A stretch of 64,000 nucleotides of DNA from Lachnospiraceae bacterium (GTDB lineage: Bacteria > Bacillota > Clostridia > Lachnospirales > Lachnospiraceae): assembly GCA_017612555.1 (NCBI GenBank), contig JAGAFR010000032.1, positions 1-64,000 on the forward strand, written 5' to 3'. Of this stretch, positions 8,720 through 16,855 are shown piece by piece. Positions within the stretch are counted from its first letter, which is position 1. Every line of letters begins with the position of its first letter. The notes beneath the pieces are model-generated. The model was not told the DNA's origin. It made no database searches and worked only from the letters and a program-made list of their open reading frames with translations. The position numbers were made by a program, and so were the translations under genes.

Positions 8720-10129
8720 TTAGTATAAATCTTTTTTATCTTTTTTTGACCCGCGCCGTTTATCGGCAGCGGTTGAAATACTGACGACTATCGCAACAAC
8801 TATAGTGATCGTTGCGATAAGACTCACGATTATGAGTCCTGTATATGATCTTTGAACTTTTGATTCCGTGTTATGTTCTATCGCATTTGCTATCGCGGAA
8901 GTATCGACCGCGGGAAGGCTTCCGCCTATCACCCAGTCGTTCTCTTCGGAAGCATCAGCGGCACTTTCTGATCCTGAAGTATCATAGCTGTCCACATTTT
9001 CATCTTCGGTGGGAACAACTGCATTGTCTTCTTCGTCATCCGGTGCCTCTTCATCCGGTACAAGCTCCACCGTATTACTGAGGGAATCCAGCTGGTAAAC
9101 GTTATAGACCTTGGCGGTCAATTTGCCCTCGTATCCGGGCTGAACGTGAAATGATCCGGAAAGCTTGCCGTTTTTGCCGTCCCATAATTCAAGTTCGGCA
9201 AAGACGGTATCCTTGTCCACATCACCGGTCCTAAATCCGTAATACATGAGCTTGCTTTCGTTGTCATATGCATACAGCGTGAAATCAACGTTTCCCTTAT
9301 TGCTGTTGTAGTCGTCTATCACAAGCTTGACGCCGGTAGGCTCCGTTGAATCGGGCATGACCGGATCTGTCGGAACCTTAAGCTCATCCACCGGGCCTAC
9401 GCTTTCCCTGATGACATCCTTATCGAGCCCATAGAACTCTGCTATACCCGTGGCATCAAGTATGCCGAAGTTTCTCCAGGCATCCTCCGTCCTGATCCGC
9501 TGATAATCTCTGTCGTTGTCAAGGTATCCATGCTCTAAAATAATGGTGGGGATCCCGGCTTCCGTGCCTTTCCTTATCAGTCCGTAATAATCGCCCTTTT
9601 TGCCGATACGGGTCTTGATATCTTTGCGTATGTTTCCTTCGGAAACCCATTTGTCCATTATATGCTCAGCCAGGGCATGGCCTGTGGCATAACACTCCCC
9701 GTATGCGGAAGTGAATATCTCTGATCCGAAGAAATTGTGTTCTGCCGAAGCATTATAGTGAACGGAGACAATCACGTCGGCATTAACGCTCTTGGCAAAT
9801 TCGACTCTTTCATCAAGGGTCTTTTCAACGTCGTTCTCTCTCGTAAGATATACTTTTACATTTCCGTACTGGAGGAGTTCGTTGTATATGGCCTGCGCTG
9901 TGGTGAGATTAACGTTCTTTTCTTCAAGGTCATGGTATCTGCAGCCCGAATTGGTCTCGCTGCCGTCCTCGGATACACCGCCGTGTCCGGGATCTATCAC
10001 AACCGTGACGGTCTCGGCGGCATTGGCCCTTACTGTAAAAGACAAAGCAAATAAAGCCGTCATGATCACCAGGACGGAAAAAAAACAGCCGGATCGTGCT
10101 CCATCTTGTTTGGGCTTTCGCATAACCAT
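8720..10129 (-). CDS. Membrane-anchored N-acetylmuramoyl-L-alanine amidase (Amidase_3)
   Basis: This 469-residue protein has an N-terminal signal segment (about 14-36). A zinc amidase domain (about 40-235) follows, with VVIDPGHGG (first His), the EEK glutamate, VSVHYNA (second His) and the catalytic glutamate in ILEHGYLDN. A beta domain (about 265-350), an acidic linker and a C-terminal membrane helix (about 425-450) with a lysine-rich tail complete it. It would cut peptide stems from peptidoglycan at the outer face of the membrane. No Shine-Dalgarno site precedes either ATG (10129 or 10123), and the predicted transcript starts at most a few bases upstream. A perfect 16-bp palindrome covers the start. 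Confidence 0.87.
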   Translation of the reverse strand: MVMRKPKQDGARSGCFFSVLVIMTALFALSFTVRANAAETVTVVIDPGHGGVSEDGSETNSGCRYHDLEEKNVNLTTAQAIYNELLQYGNVKVYLTRENDVEKTLDERVEFAKSVNADVIVSVHYNASAEHNFFGSEIFTSAYGECYATGHALAEHIMDKWVSEGNIRKDIKTRIGKKGDYYGLIRKGTEAGIPTIILEHGYLDNDRDYQRIRTEDAWRNFGILDATGIAEFYGLDKDVIRESVGPVDELKVPTDPVMPDSTEPTGVKLVIDDYNSNKGNVDFTLYAYDNESKLMYYGFRTGDVDKDTVFAELELWDGKNGKLSGSFHVQPGYEGKLTAKVYNVYQLDSLSNTVELVPDEEAPDDEEDNAVVPTEDENVDSYDTSGSESAADASEENDWVIGGSLPAVDTSAIANAIEHNTESKVQRSYTGLIIVSLIATITIVVAIVVSISTAADKRRGSKKDKKDLY

Positions 10130-10143
10130 ACTATATATAGTAT
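10128..10143. promoter_or_regulatory. Perfect 16-bp palindrome at the amidase start
   Basis: ATACTATATATAGTAT is its own reverse complement. It covers most of the minus-strand -10 element and the first ATG of the amidase. This position suits a repressor site. Its half-sites resemble the inner half-sites of the padR palindrome, but with a different spacing. Confidence 0.5.
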
Positions 10144-10166
10144 ATCAGAAACGGTAAAAAAAACAA
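10139..10166 (-). promoter_or_regulatory. Promoter of the amidase-nuclease operon
   Basis: On the minus strand TTGTTT (10166-10161) and TATACT (10144-10139) are 16 bases apart. The expected start site is near 10132, so the message would be leaderless or nearly so. The -35 element lies in the terminator of the upstream peptide gene. Confidence 0.5.
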
Positions 10167-10187
10167 CGGCGGCAATTGCCGCCGTTG
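10156..10187 (-). terminator. Strong intrinsic terminator of the peptide-export operon
   Basis: CAACGGCGGCAA and its exact reverse complement form a 24-bp palindrome at 10164-10187. On the minus strand eight T residues follow (complement of 10163-10156). It lies 20 bases after the precursor gene stop. Confidence 0.93.
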
Positions 10188-10207
10188 CTTACTGATGATC
10201 AGAAATC

Positions 10208-10468
10208 TTATGCGATCGGGTTGCTGCGAAGGCTGCAGACATCGTTCCAATTGATCTCCATGGCATTGTACGTAAGAGAGCCATAGCCCCTTGCACATTG
10301 CTCGGCCTCGCCTCTTGTGGCAAATCTGTTAAGAACGTTACCGTTCTTGTTGTCGATCACTTCCCATGGACGGTTAGGATCCGATCCCGAAATATTGGTG
10401 GCATTAAAGATGAATCCACCTGATACGTTCTCAAGTTCGCTATCATTAATCTTGTTGTTATCAGTCAT
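10208..10468 (-). CDS. Double-glycine leader precursor peptide
   Basis: This 86-residue peptide carries a short leader ending ELENVSGG at residue 18, the classic site for a C39 peptidase, so the exported part would be 68 residues. The core contains WEVIDNKNGNVLNRF, then an EAEQCARG helix-like stretch, and has two cysteines that could pair. AAAGGAGGG precedes the ATG. It is the last gene of an operon with a C39-peptidase ABC exporter. Leader and context make it a secreted bacteriocin- or signal-like peptide. No radical-SAM, cyclodehydratase or lanthionine enzyme is nearby, so the core may be exported unmodified. Its biological activity is unknown. Confidence 0.8.
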   Translation of the reverse strand: MTDNNKINDSELENVSGGFIFNATNISGSDPNRPWEVIDNKNGNVLNRFATRGEAEQCARGYGSLTYNAMEINWNDVCSLRSNPIA

Positions 10469-10518
10469 GTTTCATACCCTCCTTTACATCCTTATTATGA
10501 CGTAAGAGCACGAAAAAA

Positions 10519-12699
10519 TCAATAAGATTCGAGTTTTTGTCTGGACACGAGATCTGCAAAGAAACCGTTCTTTTCCATCAGTTCTTCATAAGTTCCGTCT
10601 TCTGCTATCCTGCCGCCGTCAAGAACGATTATCCTGTCGCAGTGCCTGATGGTGGACAGCCTGTGAGCGATTATCACTCTTGTACAGTTCATGGCGTCAA
10701 GGGCTTCCGATACATTCTTCTGTGTGATATTGTCAAGAGCGCTTGTTGCTTCGTCAAATATCAGTATCTTTGGCTTTGGTGCCACCGCGCGGGCGATCAT
10801 CAGCCGCTGCTTCTGACCTCCCGAGATGCCGCCCTGGCCTTCGCATATGAAGGTGTTCATCCCCATCGGCATGTTACGTATATCATCAGCTATCCCTGCC
10901 AATTCGGCAGCGGCCCACGCATCTTTTTGTGAAAGATGCGGAGCGGATATCACGATGTTGGAGTAGATATCGCCCGCAAACAGCCGTCCGTCCTGCATAA
11001 CGGTTCCGATCTTTCGACGAAGTGATTTTTTATCAAGCCGTCGCAGATCCTTGCCGTCATAACAGACGGATCCCTTCTGCGGGGTCTCAAATCCGAGCAG
11101 GAGGCGTACAAGAGTGCTTTTACCGCATCCGGTCTTTCCGACTATGGCAACATACTGGCCGGGGGAAACCTTAAATGACAGATCGTTCAGTATGGGCGGT
11201 GCATCTTCATCATATCCGAAAGTGACGCCGTTTATTTCAATTTCGCCGGTCAGGTCGGCAACCTCTTCCTGTTCCGATGCCATCTCGGGCTCATTGTCGA
11301 AGAACGGTCTTACGATCTCGAGAGTAGGCTTGATCTCCGATATGGATGTTACGGTCTGGGCAAGAGCTGTAAATGCCATGCTCACCATACCGAAAGAGAC
11401 GTTGAACGCATAGTAATCAGCAGGTGATACGTGTGTTTTTATCGCAAAAAAGTATATGACTATCGTACCCAAAAGGGAGACGGCGGTTATCAGCACACCG
11501 CTGACCTTCAGGAAGAGCGGGGGATTGTAGGTAAGGGAAGCCTGATTCGCGTATGCTTTTCCCCATTTTCCGAAAGCTCTGTTTTCAGCACCCGTGAGCC
11601 TGATCTTCTGAATGCCGGATATGAGAGCATAGCTTATGCCGTTTTCTTTGCTCGAAAGGACCATCTGCTGCTTGATGACTCGTGCCCTTAAGGATACCGC
11701 GGCGACCGTTATTGCCAGTGTAGTTCCCGTGATCAGCAGGGAAGGGACCACCAGTCCCGGCGCATACCGGAATATCTGGAAGATATACATGAGAGAAAAG
11801 AGCGATGCGAGAGAGGAACCGAATACCAAAGCGACAAACTGATCCGACAGTGTCTTGATATGTCCGAGACGGCTTGACAGTTCTCCCGAACTGTAATCTC
11901 TGAAAAATGACGCAGGCATTGACAGCATTCTCATGATAGCTGCTGCTTCGATATTAACGGACAGCCTTGTATTGATACGGCTGGTCGCAAGCATCCGGAA
12001 GGCTCCGAACATGAGGGAACTAACCGATACTCCCGCCATATAGATACCTGCACCGATAAGAACACTGACGCTTCCCGAATGCAGAACATCTGACAGCATC
12101 AGTTCCGTGATCCTGGGAAGCAGCATCCCTATAAGGGTGATTATGAGCATGACGGTGCACAGGATCACTACATCCACAAGCCGGATCTGCTCCCATATGT
12201 ATGCAAAGAGTGCGGAAAAAGTCATCCGCTCACGCGGGAAAGGTTTGTATAAGGCTATCGCATCGGGCTTGAGAAGATCCTCGGTTTTTCTGCCCAGCGT
12301 TATGTATTTTTTCTTTTGGACGTCATAAAACCTGTAGCTTCCGTACAGTGTGGGTAAGAGGGCTACGATATCTCCGCGGCGGAGGGTAGCCAGCATCGGC
12401 CCCGATGCATCCTTATACCAGCCTTTTTCAAGTCTGACTCTTCTGTGCATGATCCCGTAAGATCTTGTAAAGTATTCAAGGACTTTGTCGATATCTTCCG
12501 CAGCCGGTACATTTTCGGACGCAATATGGTAGCAGTCAAGTATCTGCTTGATAGGATTTGCCATATCCGTTTCCGTTTCGGGCGAAGACATGGCTTCGCT
12601 TTTTCCGACGACAGCTCCCGCGATACCGGAGAATGCATCGTTTATGGCGTTTTCATCTGCCTCATTTCGTTCTTTTATCTGATCTTCAAACCAACCCAC
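10519..12699 (-). CDS. NHLM-type ABC exporter, ATP-binding/permease protein without peptidase
   Basis: This is a 726-residue half-transporter. Its N-terminal 170 residues are soluble and contain no C39 catalytic cysteine. A six-helix exporter domain (about 175-455) and a nucleotide-binding domain follow, with Walker A GKTGCGKST, signature ISGGQKQR and Walker B ILIFDEATSALD. This resembles the second ATPase of NHLM microcin-type systems, which probably pairs with the peptidase-bearing ATPase as a heterodimer. It starts 15 bases after the peptidase ABC gene and is followed by the precursor peptide gene. Assignment to the NHLM branch is from remembered family layout. Confidence 0.83.
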   Translation of the reverse strand: MGWFEDQIKERNEADENAINDAFSGIAGAVVGKSEAMSSPETETDMANPIKQILDCYHIASENVPAAEDIDKVLEYFTRSYGIMHRRVRLEKGWYKDASGPMLATLRRGDIVALLPTLYGSYRFYDVQKKKYITLGRKTEDLLKPDAIALYKPFPRERMTFSALFAYIWEQIRLVDVVILCTVMLIITLIGMLLPRITELMLSDVLHSGSVSVLIGAGIYMAGVSVSSLMFGAFRMLATSRINTRLSVNIEAAAIMRMLSMPASFFRDYSSGELSSRLGHIKTLSDQFVALVFGSSLASLFSLMYIFQIFRYAPGLVVPSLLITGTTLAITVAAVSLRARVIKQQMVLSSKENGISYALISGIQKIRLTGAENRAFGKWGKAYANQASLTYNPPLFLKVSGVLITAVSLLGTIVIYFFAIKTHVSPADYYAFNVSFGMVSMAFTALAQTVTSISEIKPTLEIVRPFFDNEPEMASEQEEVADLTGEIEINGVTFGYDEDAPPILNDLSFKVSPGQYVAIVGKTGCGKSTLVRLLLGFETPQKGSVCYDGKDLRRLDKKSLRRKIGTVMQDGRLFAGDIYSNIVISAPHLSQKDAWAAAELAGIADDIRNMPMGMNTFICEGQGGISGGQKQRLMIARAVAPKPKILIFDEATSALDNITQKNVSEALDAMNCTRVIIAHRLSTIRHCDRIIVLDGGRIAEDGTYEELMEKNGFFADLVSRQKLESY

Positions 12700-12714
12700 T
12701 ATACGTACACTCCA

Positions 12715-14886
12715 TCATTCGCTTGTGATCAAATTCCTGTATTCACCGCCGGCCTTCAGCAGTTCATCATGTGTTCCGCGCTCTGTTATCTTTCCGTGAT
12801 CGAGTACGATGATCTCATCGCAATCGCGTATCGTTGACAGCCTGTGTGCTATTATCACGCAGGTTATGCCGCGGTCCCTGATCGCATTCATCACTTCGTA
12901 TTCGGTCTTGGCATCAAGAGCGCTTGTTGCTTCATCAAGTATTATCATCGTAGGATCCTGTGCCAGGACTCTTGCGATCTCAAGGCGCTGCCTCTGCCCG
13001 CCGGAGAAGTCACTTCCGCCTTCATTTATCCTGTAGTCATAGCCGTCTTTTCTCTTCAGTATGTCTTCATGTATACCCGCGTCCCTTGCTGCAAGTATCA
13101 CTTCAAAATCCATGATGGAATCGTCCCACATCCGGATATTGTCCGATATCGAATCTTCAAACAGGATTATGTCCTGATCGACGACGGCCACAGATCCGGT
13201 AAATACTTTTCTGTCGATATCGGAAAGAGGTTTTGCATCATACAGGATCTGACCGCTCCATGGGTGGTACAGTCCGGAAATAAGCTTTGCGACGGTGCTT
13301 TTTCCGCAACCCGTCTGTCCGACTATAGCTACCCTTTGTCCCGGCTTAAGTTCAAGACTGAAGTCTGTTATAAGAGGATCGGCCAGTTTTGAGTAACCGA
13401 AAGAAACGTTCTTCATGGACAGAGCGCCCGAAAGCTTCTTTGCCGGACCCTCGGCTTTGTATGAAAAGACAGGATCCTCGGGATACTGCATCACATCCTC
13501 TACTCTTTCCATTTCCGTGCGCATCTCCTGTATCGTCTGACCTGCACCGATCAGCTGTTGCATGGGAGCAAGAAACTGTGACATGAACCCCTGAAAAGCG
13601 AACATCATTCTGACGGTAAACTCTCCTTTCATAACAAGCAGTACTCCGAGAGCGAGAGTCAGTACGTTGATGATCGCCGAGGTGGCGGAAGGGATAAGAC
13701 CGAGAAGGGCATCCTGCTTAATATACCGGATATTCTGGGCATTGACGTCGGCAGCAAGTCCGGACCATTTCTCAAAGAATCCGTCTTCAGCTCCGCTTGA
13801 TTTTATAGTCTCTATCATATCAATGGCGTTGACCGTAGCAGATTCAAGCTTGCCGCCGTCCCTGACCATAACCCGGGTGATATTGATCCGTCTGTTTGAG
13901 ATATAGCGGGATACGCACGCATTTACAAAAACGGAAAAAACACCTATGCAGGTAAGTACGACCGAATAGCGAAGCATGATCACAAGATAGATGACCATCA
14001 TCACGGTCTGAAGGGCCAGAGGAGCAACAGTGTTCATTATTGTGGCTGCTATAGTGGCATTTGATTGTTTTCGCAGCTGAATGTCTCCTGACATGCGCTG
14101 TGAAAAAAATTCCATCGGGAGCCGCAGTATCTTCCACATGAAACTGCAACTGCCTTCGGCATCCATTTTTCCGTTGACTCTGAGGCTGTATACCGCCTGG
14201 ATCCAGGCAGTTATTATACTGATGAGGGTGATGACGACAAGACCCGTAAAGAAATACGGGATCCATTCCGGATTCTTGCCTGTAAGAAGCCGGTCAAGGA
14301 ATGCTCTTGAAAAGCCAAGAAGAAAAGGGCCCGAAAGAGAGGCGATGACAGTTGTAAGGAGTATGAATACTGCCGCGGATGAGCCTCCCTTAATGCGGCT
14401 GTTGGCAAACTCGAGCACACTCTTGGGTTTGCCGTCGGCAACAAAGCCGTCACCCGGTTCGAACATCATGGCTATTCCGGTAAAACACTCGTCAAATCTG
14501 TCTTTTGAAACAACGATATTACCGCGGGCGGGATCGTTTAAGTATACTTTATTTCCTTTGAATCCGTTACAGACAACAAAATGATTGAATTCCCAATGAA
14601 CTATACACGGAAAAGAGCCTTCGGCGCGAAGGTCTTCGGGCTCAAGACGGTACCCCTGCGCGACCAGTCCGTAGTTTCTGGCTGCCTTAAGTATGTTTTT
14701 TGCGTTGGATCCGTCCCGGCTGATACCGCAATCGCTGCGGGCCTGCTCGAGAGATACCCATTTGCCGAAGTAGGCGAGTATCATACACAAAGCGGCGGCT
14801 CCGCATTCGAGAGCTTCCATCTGCATTACCACCGGTACTTTGGCTACTTTACCCGTTACCGGTTGTTTTATCTTGTTTGGGGACAT
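12715..14886 (-). CDS. Peptidase C39/ABC exporter (PCAT, NHLM type)
   Basis: This 723-residue protein joins an N-terminal C39 peptidase to an ABC exporter. The catalytic residues are all visible: Cys28 in LECGAAAL, His102 in FNHFVVC and Asp118 in LNDPARG. Six membrane helices (about 170-440) and an ATPase domain follow, with GQTGCGKST, FSGGQRQR and MIILDEATSALD. It would cut the leader after the GG of the precursor peptide and export the core. AGGAG precedes the ATG. Upstream lies the HlyD-like stub gene, 24 bases away. Confidence 0.92.
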   Translation of the reverse strand: MSPNKIKQPVTGKVAKVPVVMQMEALECGAAALCMILAYFGKWVSLEQARSDCGISRDGSNAKNILKAARNYGLVAQGYRLEPEDLRAEGSFPCIVHWEFNHFVVCNGFKGNKVYLNDPARGNIVVSKDRFDECFTGIAMMFEPGDGFVADGKPKSVLEFANSRIKGGSSAAVFILLTTVIASLSGPFLLGFSRAFLDRLLTGKNPEWIPYFFTGLVVITLISIITAWIQAVYSLRVNGKMDAEGSCSFMWKILRLPMEFFSQRMSGDIQLRKQSNATIAATIMNTVAPLALQTVMMVIYLVIMLRYSVVLTCIGVFSVFVNACVSRYISNRRINITRVMVRDGGKLESATVNAIDMIETIKSSGAEDGFFEKWSGLAADVNAQNIRYIKQDALLGLIPSATSAIINVLTLALGVLLVMKGEFTVRMMFAFQGFMSQFLAPMQQLIGAGQTIQEMRTEMERVEDVMQYPEDPVFSYKAEGPAKKLSGALSMKNVSFGYSKLADPLITDFSLELKPGQRVAIVGQTGCGKSTVAKLISGLYHPWSGQILYDAKPLSDIDRKVFTGSVAVVDQDIILFEDSISDNIRMWDDSIMDFEVILAARDAGIHEDILKRKDGYDYRINEGGSDFSGGQRQRLEIARVLAQDPTMIILDEATSALDAKTEYEVMNAIRDRGITCVIIAHRLSTIRDCDEIIVLDHGKITERGTHDELLKAGGEYRNLITSE

Positions 14887-14909
14887 TTGTTGCTCCTGTT
14901 TACCGGTTA

Positions 14910-15131
14910 CTAGTTAGTGACAAAAGTGATGGGATGGATCTCTTTTTCGTTTCCGAGATCATCGGTGATACTTACGGTGCCGAGTATGCTCCACGCCAAT
15001 ACTCCAAGAAGGAGAACAACGGATGCCAAAAGAGCGAGCCATACAGGCGGTGTGGTTATGCGTATGTATTCTTTCAGATCTTCGGGAGACTGGGCATGTT
15101 CAAGGCTTTTTTTTCTGAACAGATCGGGCAT
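14910..15131 (-). CDS. HlyD-like membrane stub of the peptide exporter
   Basis: This 73-residue protein begins MPDLFRKKSLEHAQSPEDL, then ITTPPVWLALLASVVLLLG, one membrane helix (about residues 29-50) and a short outer tail. That start closely matches the N-terminal segment I remember from NHLM-type HlyD secretion proteins, which are usually several hundred residues long. Here the coiled coil and lipoyl domains are absent, and the next gene follows after 24 bases with no remnant. GGAGG sits 8 bases before ATG at 15131. It may be a real minimal adaptor or a truncated gene kept for its anchor. Confidence 0.7.
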   Translation of the reverse strand: MPDLFRKKSLEHAQSPEDLKEYIRITTPPVWLALLASVVLLLGVLAWSILGTVSITDDLGNEKEIHPITFVTN

Positions 15132-15286
15132 GATACTATCCTCCGCAGCGGTGTTTATTATAAATAATGTACAATAATTCGCGGATAATCGCAACTTGTA
15201 CGGGGATCACACATGATTCTTCATTGGATTTTATGACCACATGTAGTATCGTATTGATTGTAGTGATCTTAGGATGGGTGGAATAG
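15132..15286. promoter_or_regulatory. Divergent intergenic region
   Basis: A TATAAT on the minus strand (complement of 15157-15162) is a likely -10 element for the peptide-export operon, though I see no good -35 partner. For the plus-strand gene no clear promoter was found; GGTGG lies just before ATG 15287. Confidence 0.35.
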
Positions 15287-16828
15287 ATGTTTGTATTTGC
15301 CTGTAAAAAATGCAGATATACCGATCTGTTTGAAGAAGACGAGACCGCATATTGCCCGCGGTGCGGAGGCTCCATGATATCCCTCGGTGTCAGTTCGGCC
15401 GAATGGAATGAACTTGATACGGAAGAGATATATGAACTGATCTATGAAAAAGTCGGAAACGGTGAGGAGACACCCGAACAGAGAGAACGTGCCTCCCTGC
15501 CGGAAGAGCAGGAATCGGTTCGATCGATCACAAGGACGTCTCCGGTCCCGATAACAGGAAGAGCGGTTAGAGTCGACAGTACGGATCGGCAGTCTGAGGC
15601 TACACCGGGATACAGTTACAAAGAATATCTTGAAAGCCAAAGGCCCAAGAAGCATGTCGGTTCCGGGATTATTCTTACCGTGATCGTGGCTGCATGTATC
15701 GCTCTTGCGCTTGGTACAAAGTACAGGGAAAAAGGAAGGATAATTGAACCGGTATCCGATACTTCGGTACTCGATCCGTCGGCGCTTCAAACTGTGGAGC
15801 TGCTTTCGGATACGGGAAAAGAGTATCCGGTATATGAGTTCGAAAACTGCCTGTACTACGATTCGATGTCGGATAAGGAAAAAGAGATATATCAGCTGTA
15901 CTACGATCTTGTCATGCACAAGGATGAAGAGGATTATTCGAGAAAGCTTGCAGTGCCGATATCGGAACTTGAGGAAACGGAGGATAAGATAGATCTTGTC
16001 TTTTATGCGATGCTCAGGGACCATCCCGAATTCTTTTACATAAGCGTATCGGATTCGCGTCTGCCGCAGATAGAGAGCCATACCGATAAGGAAGAGGCGG
16101 TATATGAGATACGTTTGGGACCTCCCGAACTTGATGAAAACGAAATGATAGCAAAGTTTGACAATGCGGTATATAATTTTATGCGTGGCATTGATAAAAA
16201 AGCTTCCTGTGATGAAATAGAACTTCAGATCCATGACAAACTGAACAGTATGGTCACATATGACAGGAAGATGCTTGAGTTGGGACTGTATGGCCCCGAT
16301 CTTGCGCATACCGCATATGGCGCGCTTGTTGAGAACAGCAGAGGAAATGCGCACACCGCCGTGTGTGACGGATATGCCCAGGCATACCAGTATCTGCTGA
16401 AACAGGTGGGGATATGCGCCGCGCAGGTTACGGGTGATGCCGATACACCGCAGGGTACGCTCTGGGGAGATGCATATCACGCTTGGAATATCGTGGAGCT
16501 TGACGGAGAGTGGTATGAAGTTGACTGCTGTTGGGATGATCTTGAGATAGATGAACTCAATGATTTTTATCTCGAAAGAGAGATCAAGAATCTCGATGAC
16601 AAGTATTTTTACGTAACGCATCACTGGTTCAACAGGACGACTGAGGAGATGGAACATCTTCCGGCTTCGGAGAGGACGAGGTTCTTCATACCGGGGTACA
16701 AGTCGTTCAACTTTATCGAAGAGACCACGCACGTAAGACAGATAAGACCGGAAGAAGAATGGTACAGGAGTTTTAAATATCTGAACGATCGTCTTCCGAT
16801 AGCGAACGGAACAAAGTACAGTTTATAA
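15287..16828 (+). CDS. Zinc-ribbon membrane protein with transglutaminase-like domain
   Basis: This is a 513-residue protein. An N-terminal zinc ribbon (Cys6, Cys9, Cys23, Cys26) leads through a polar linker to one membrane helix (about 128-147). A large outer region ends in a transglutaminase core with Cys360 (VCDGYAQAY), His398 (HAWNIV) and Asp413 (EVDCCWDD), so the triad is complete. The topology puts the zinc ribbon in the cytoplasm and the catalytic domain outside. In bacteria such domains act as proteases, peptidoglycan-linked enzymes or cross-linkers; which applies here is not known. It is followed 27 bases later by a chemoreceptor gene. Confidence 0.8.
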   Translation: MFVFACKKCRYTDLFEEDETAYCPRCGGSMISLGVSSAEWNELDTEEIYELIYEKVGNGEETPEQRERASLPEEQESVRSITRTSPVPITGRAVRVDSTDRQSEATPGYSYKEYLESQRPKKHVGSGIILTVIVAACIALALGTKYREKGRIIEPVSDTSVLDPSALQTVELLSDTGKEYPVYEFENCLYYDSMSDKEKEIYQLYYDLVMHKDEEDYSRKLAVPISELEETEDKIDLVFYAMLRDHPEFFYISVSDSRLPQIESHTDKEEAVYEIRLGPPELDENEMIAKFDNAVYNFMRGIDKKASCDEIELQIHDKLNSMVTYDRKMLELGLYGPDLAHTAYGALVENSRGNAHTAVCDGYAQAYQYLLKQVGICAAQVTGDADTPQGTLWGDAYHAWNIVELDGEWYEVDCCWDDLEIDELNDFYLEREIKNLDDKYFYVTHHWFNRTTEEMEHLPASERTRFFIPGYKSFNFIEETTHVRQIRPEEEWYRSFKYLNDRLPIANGTKYSL

Positions 16829-16855
16829 TAAAAAGAAAAAAGGGAGGACATTAAG

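Noticed and set aside
10128..10143. Same operator as the padR palindrome
   Set aside because: Half-sites are alike, but their spacing differs by 5 bases, about half a helical turn, so one protein binding both in the same way is unlikely without evidence.
14910..15131. Frameshifted full-length HlyD gene
   Set aside because: Only 24 bases separate its stop from the next start, leaving no room for the missing domains.
15269..16732. 487-residue open frame on the minus strand
   Set aside because: It lies opposite the zinc-ribbon/transglutaminase gene, whose cysteines and catalytic triad are clear. The antisense product has no recognisable domain and no RBS.
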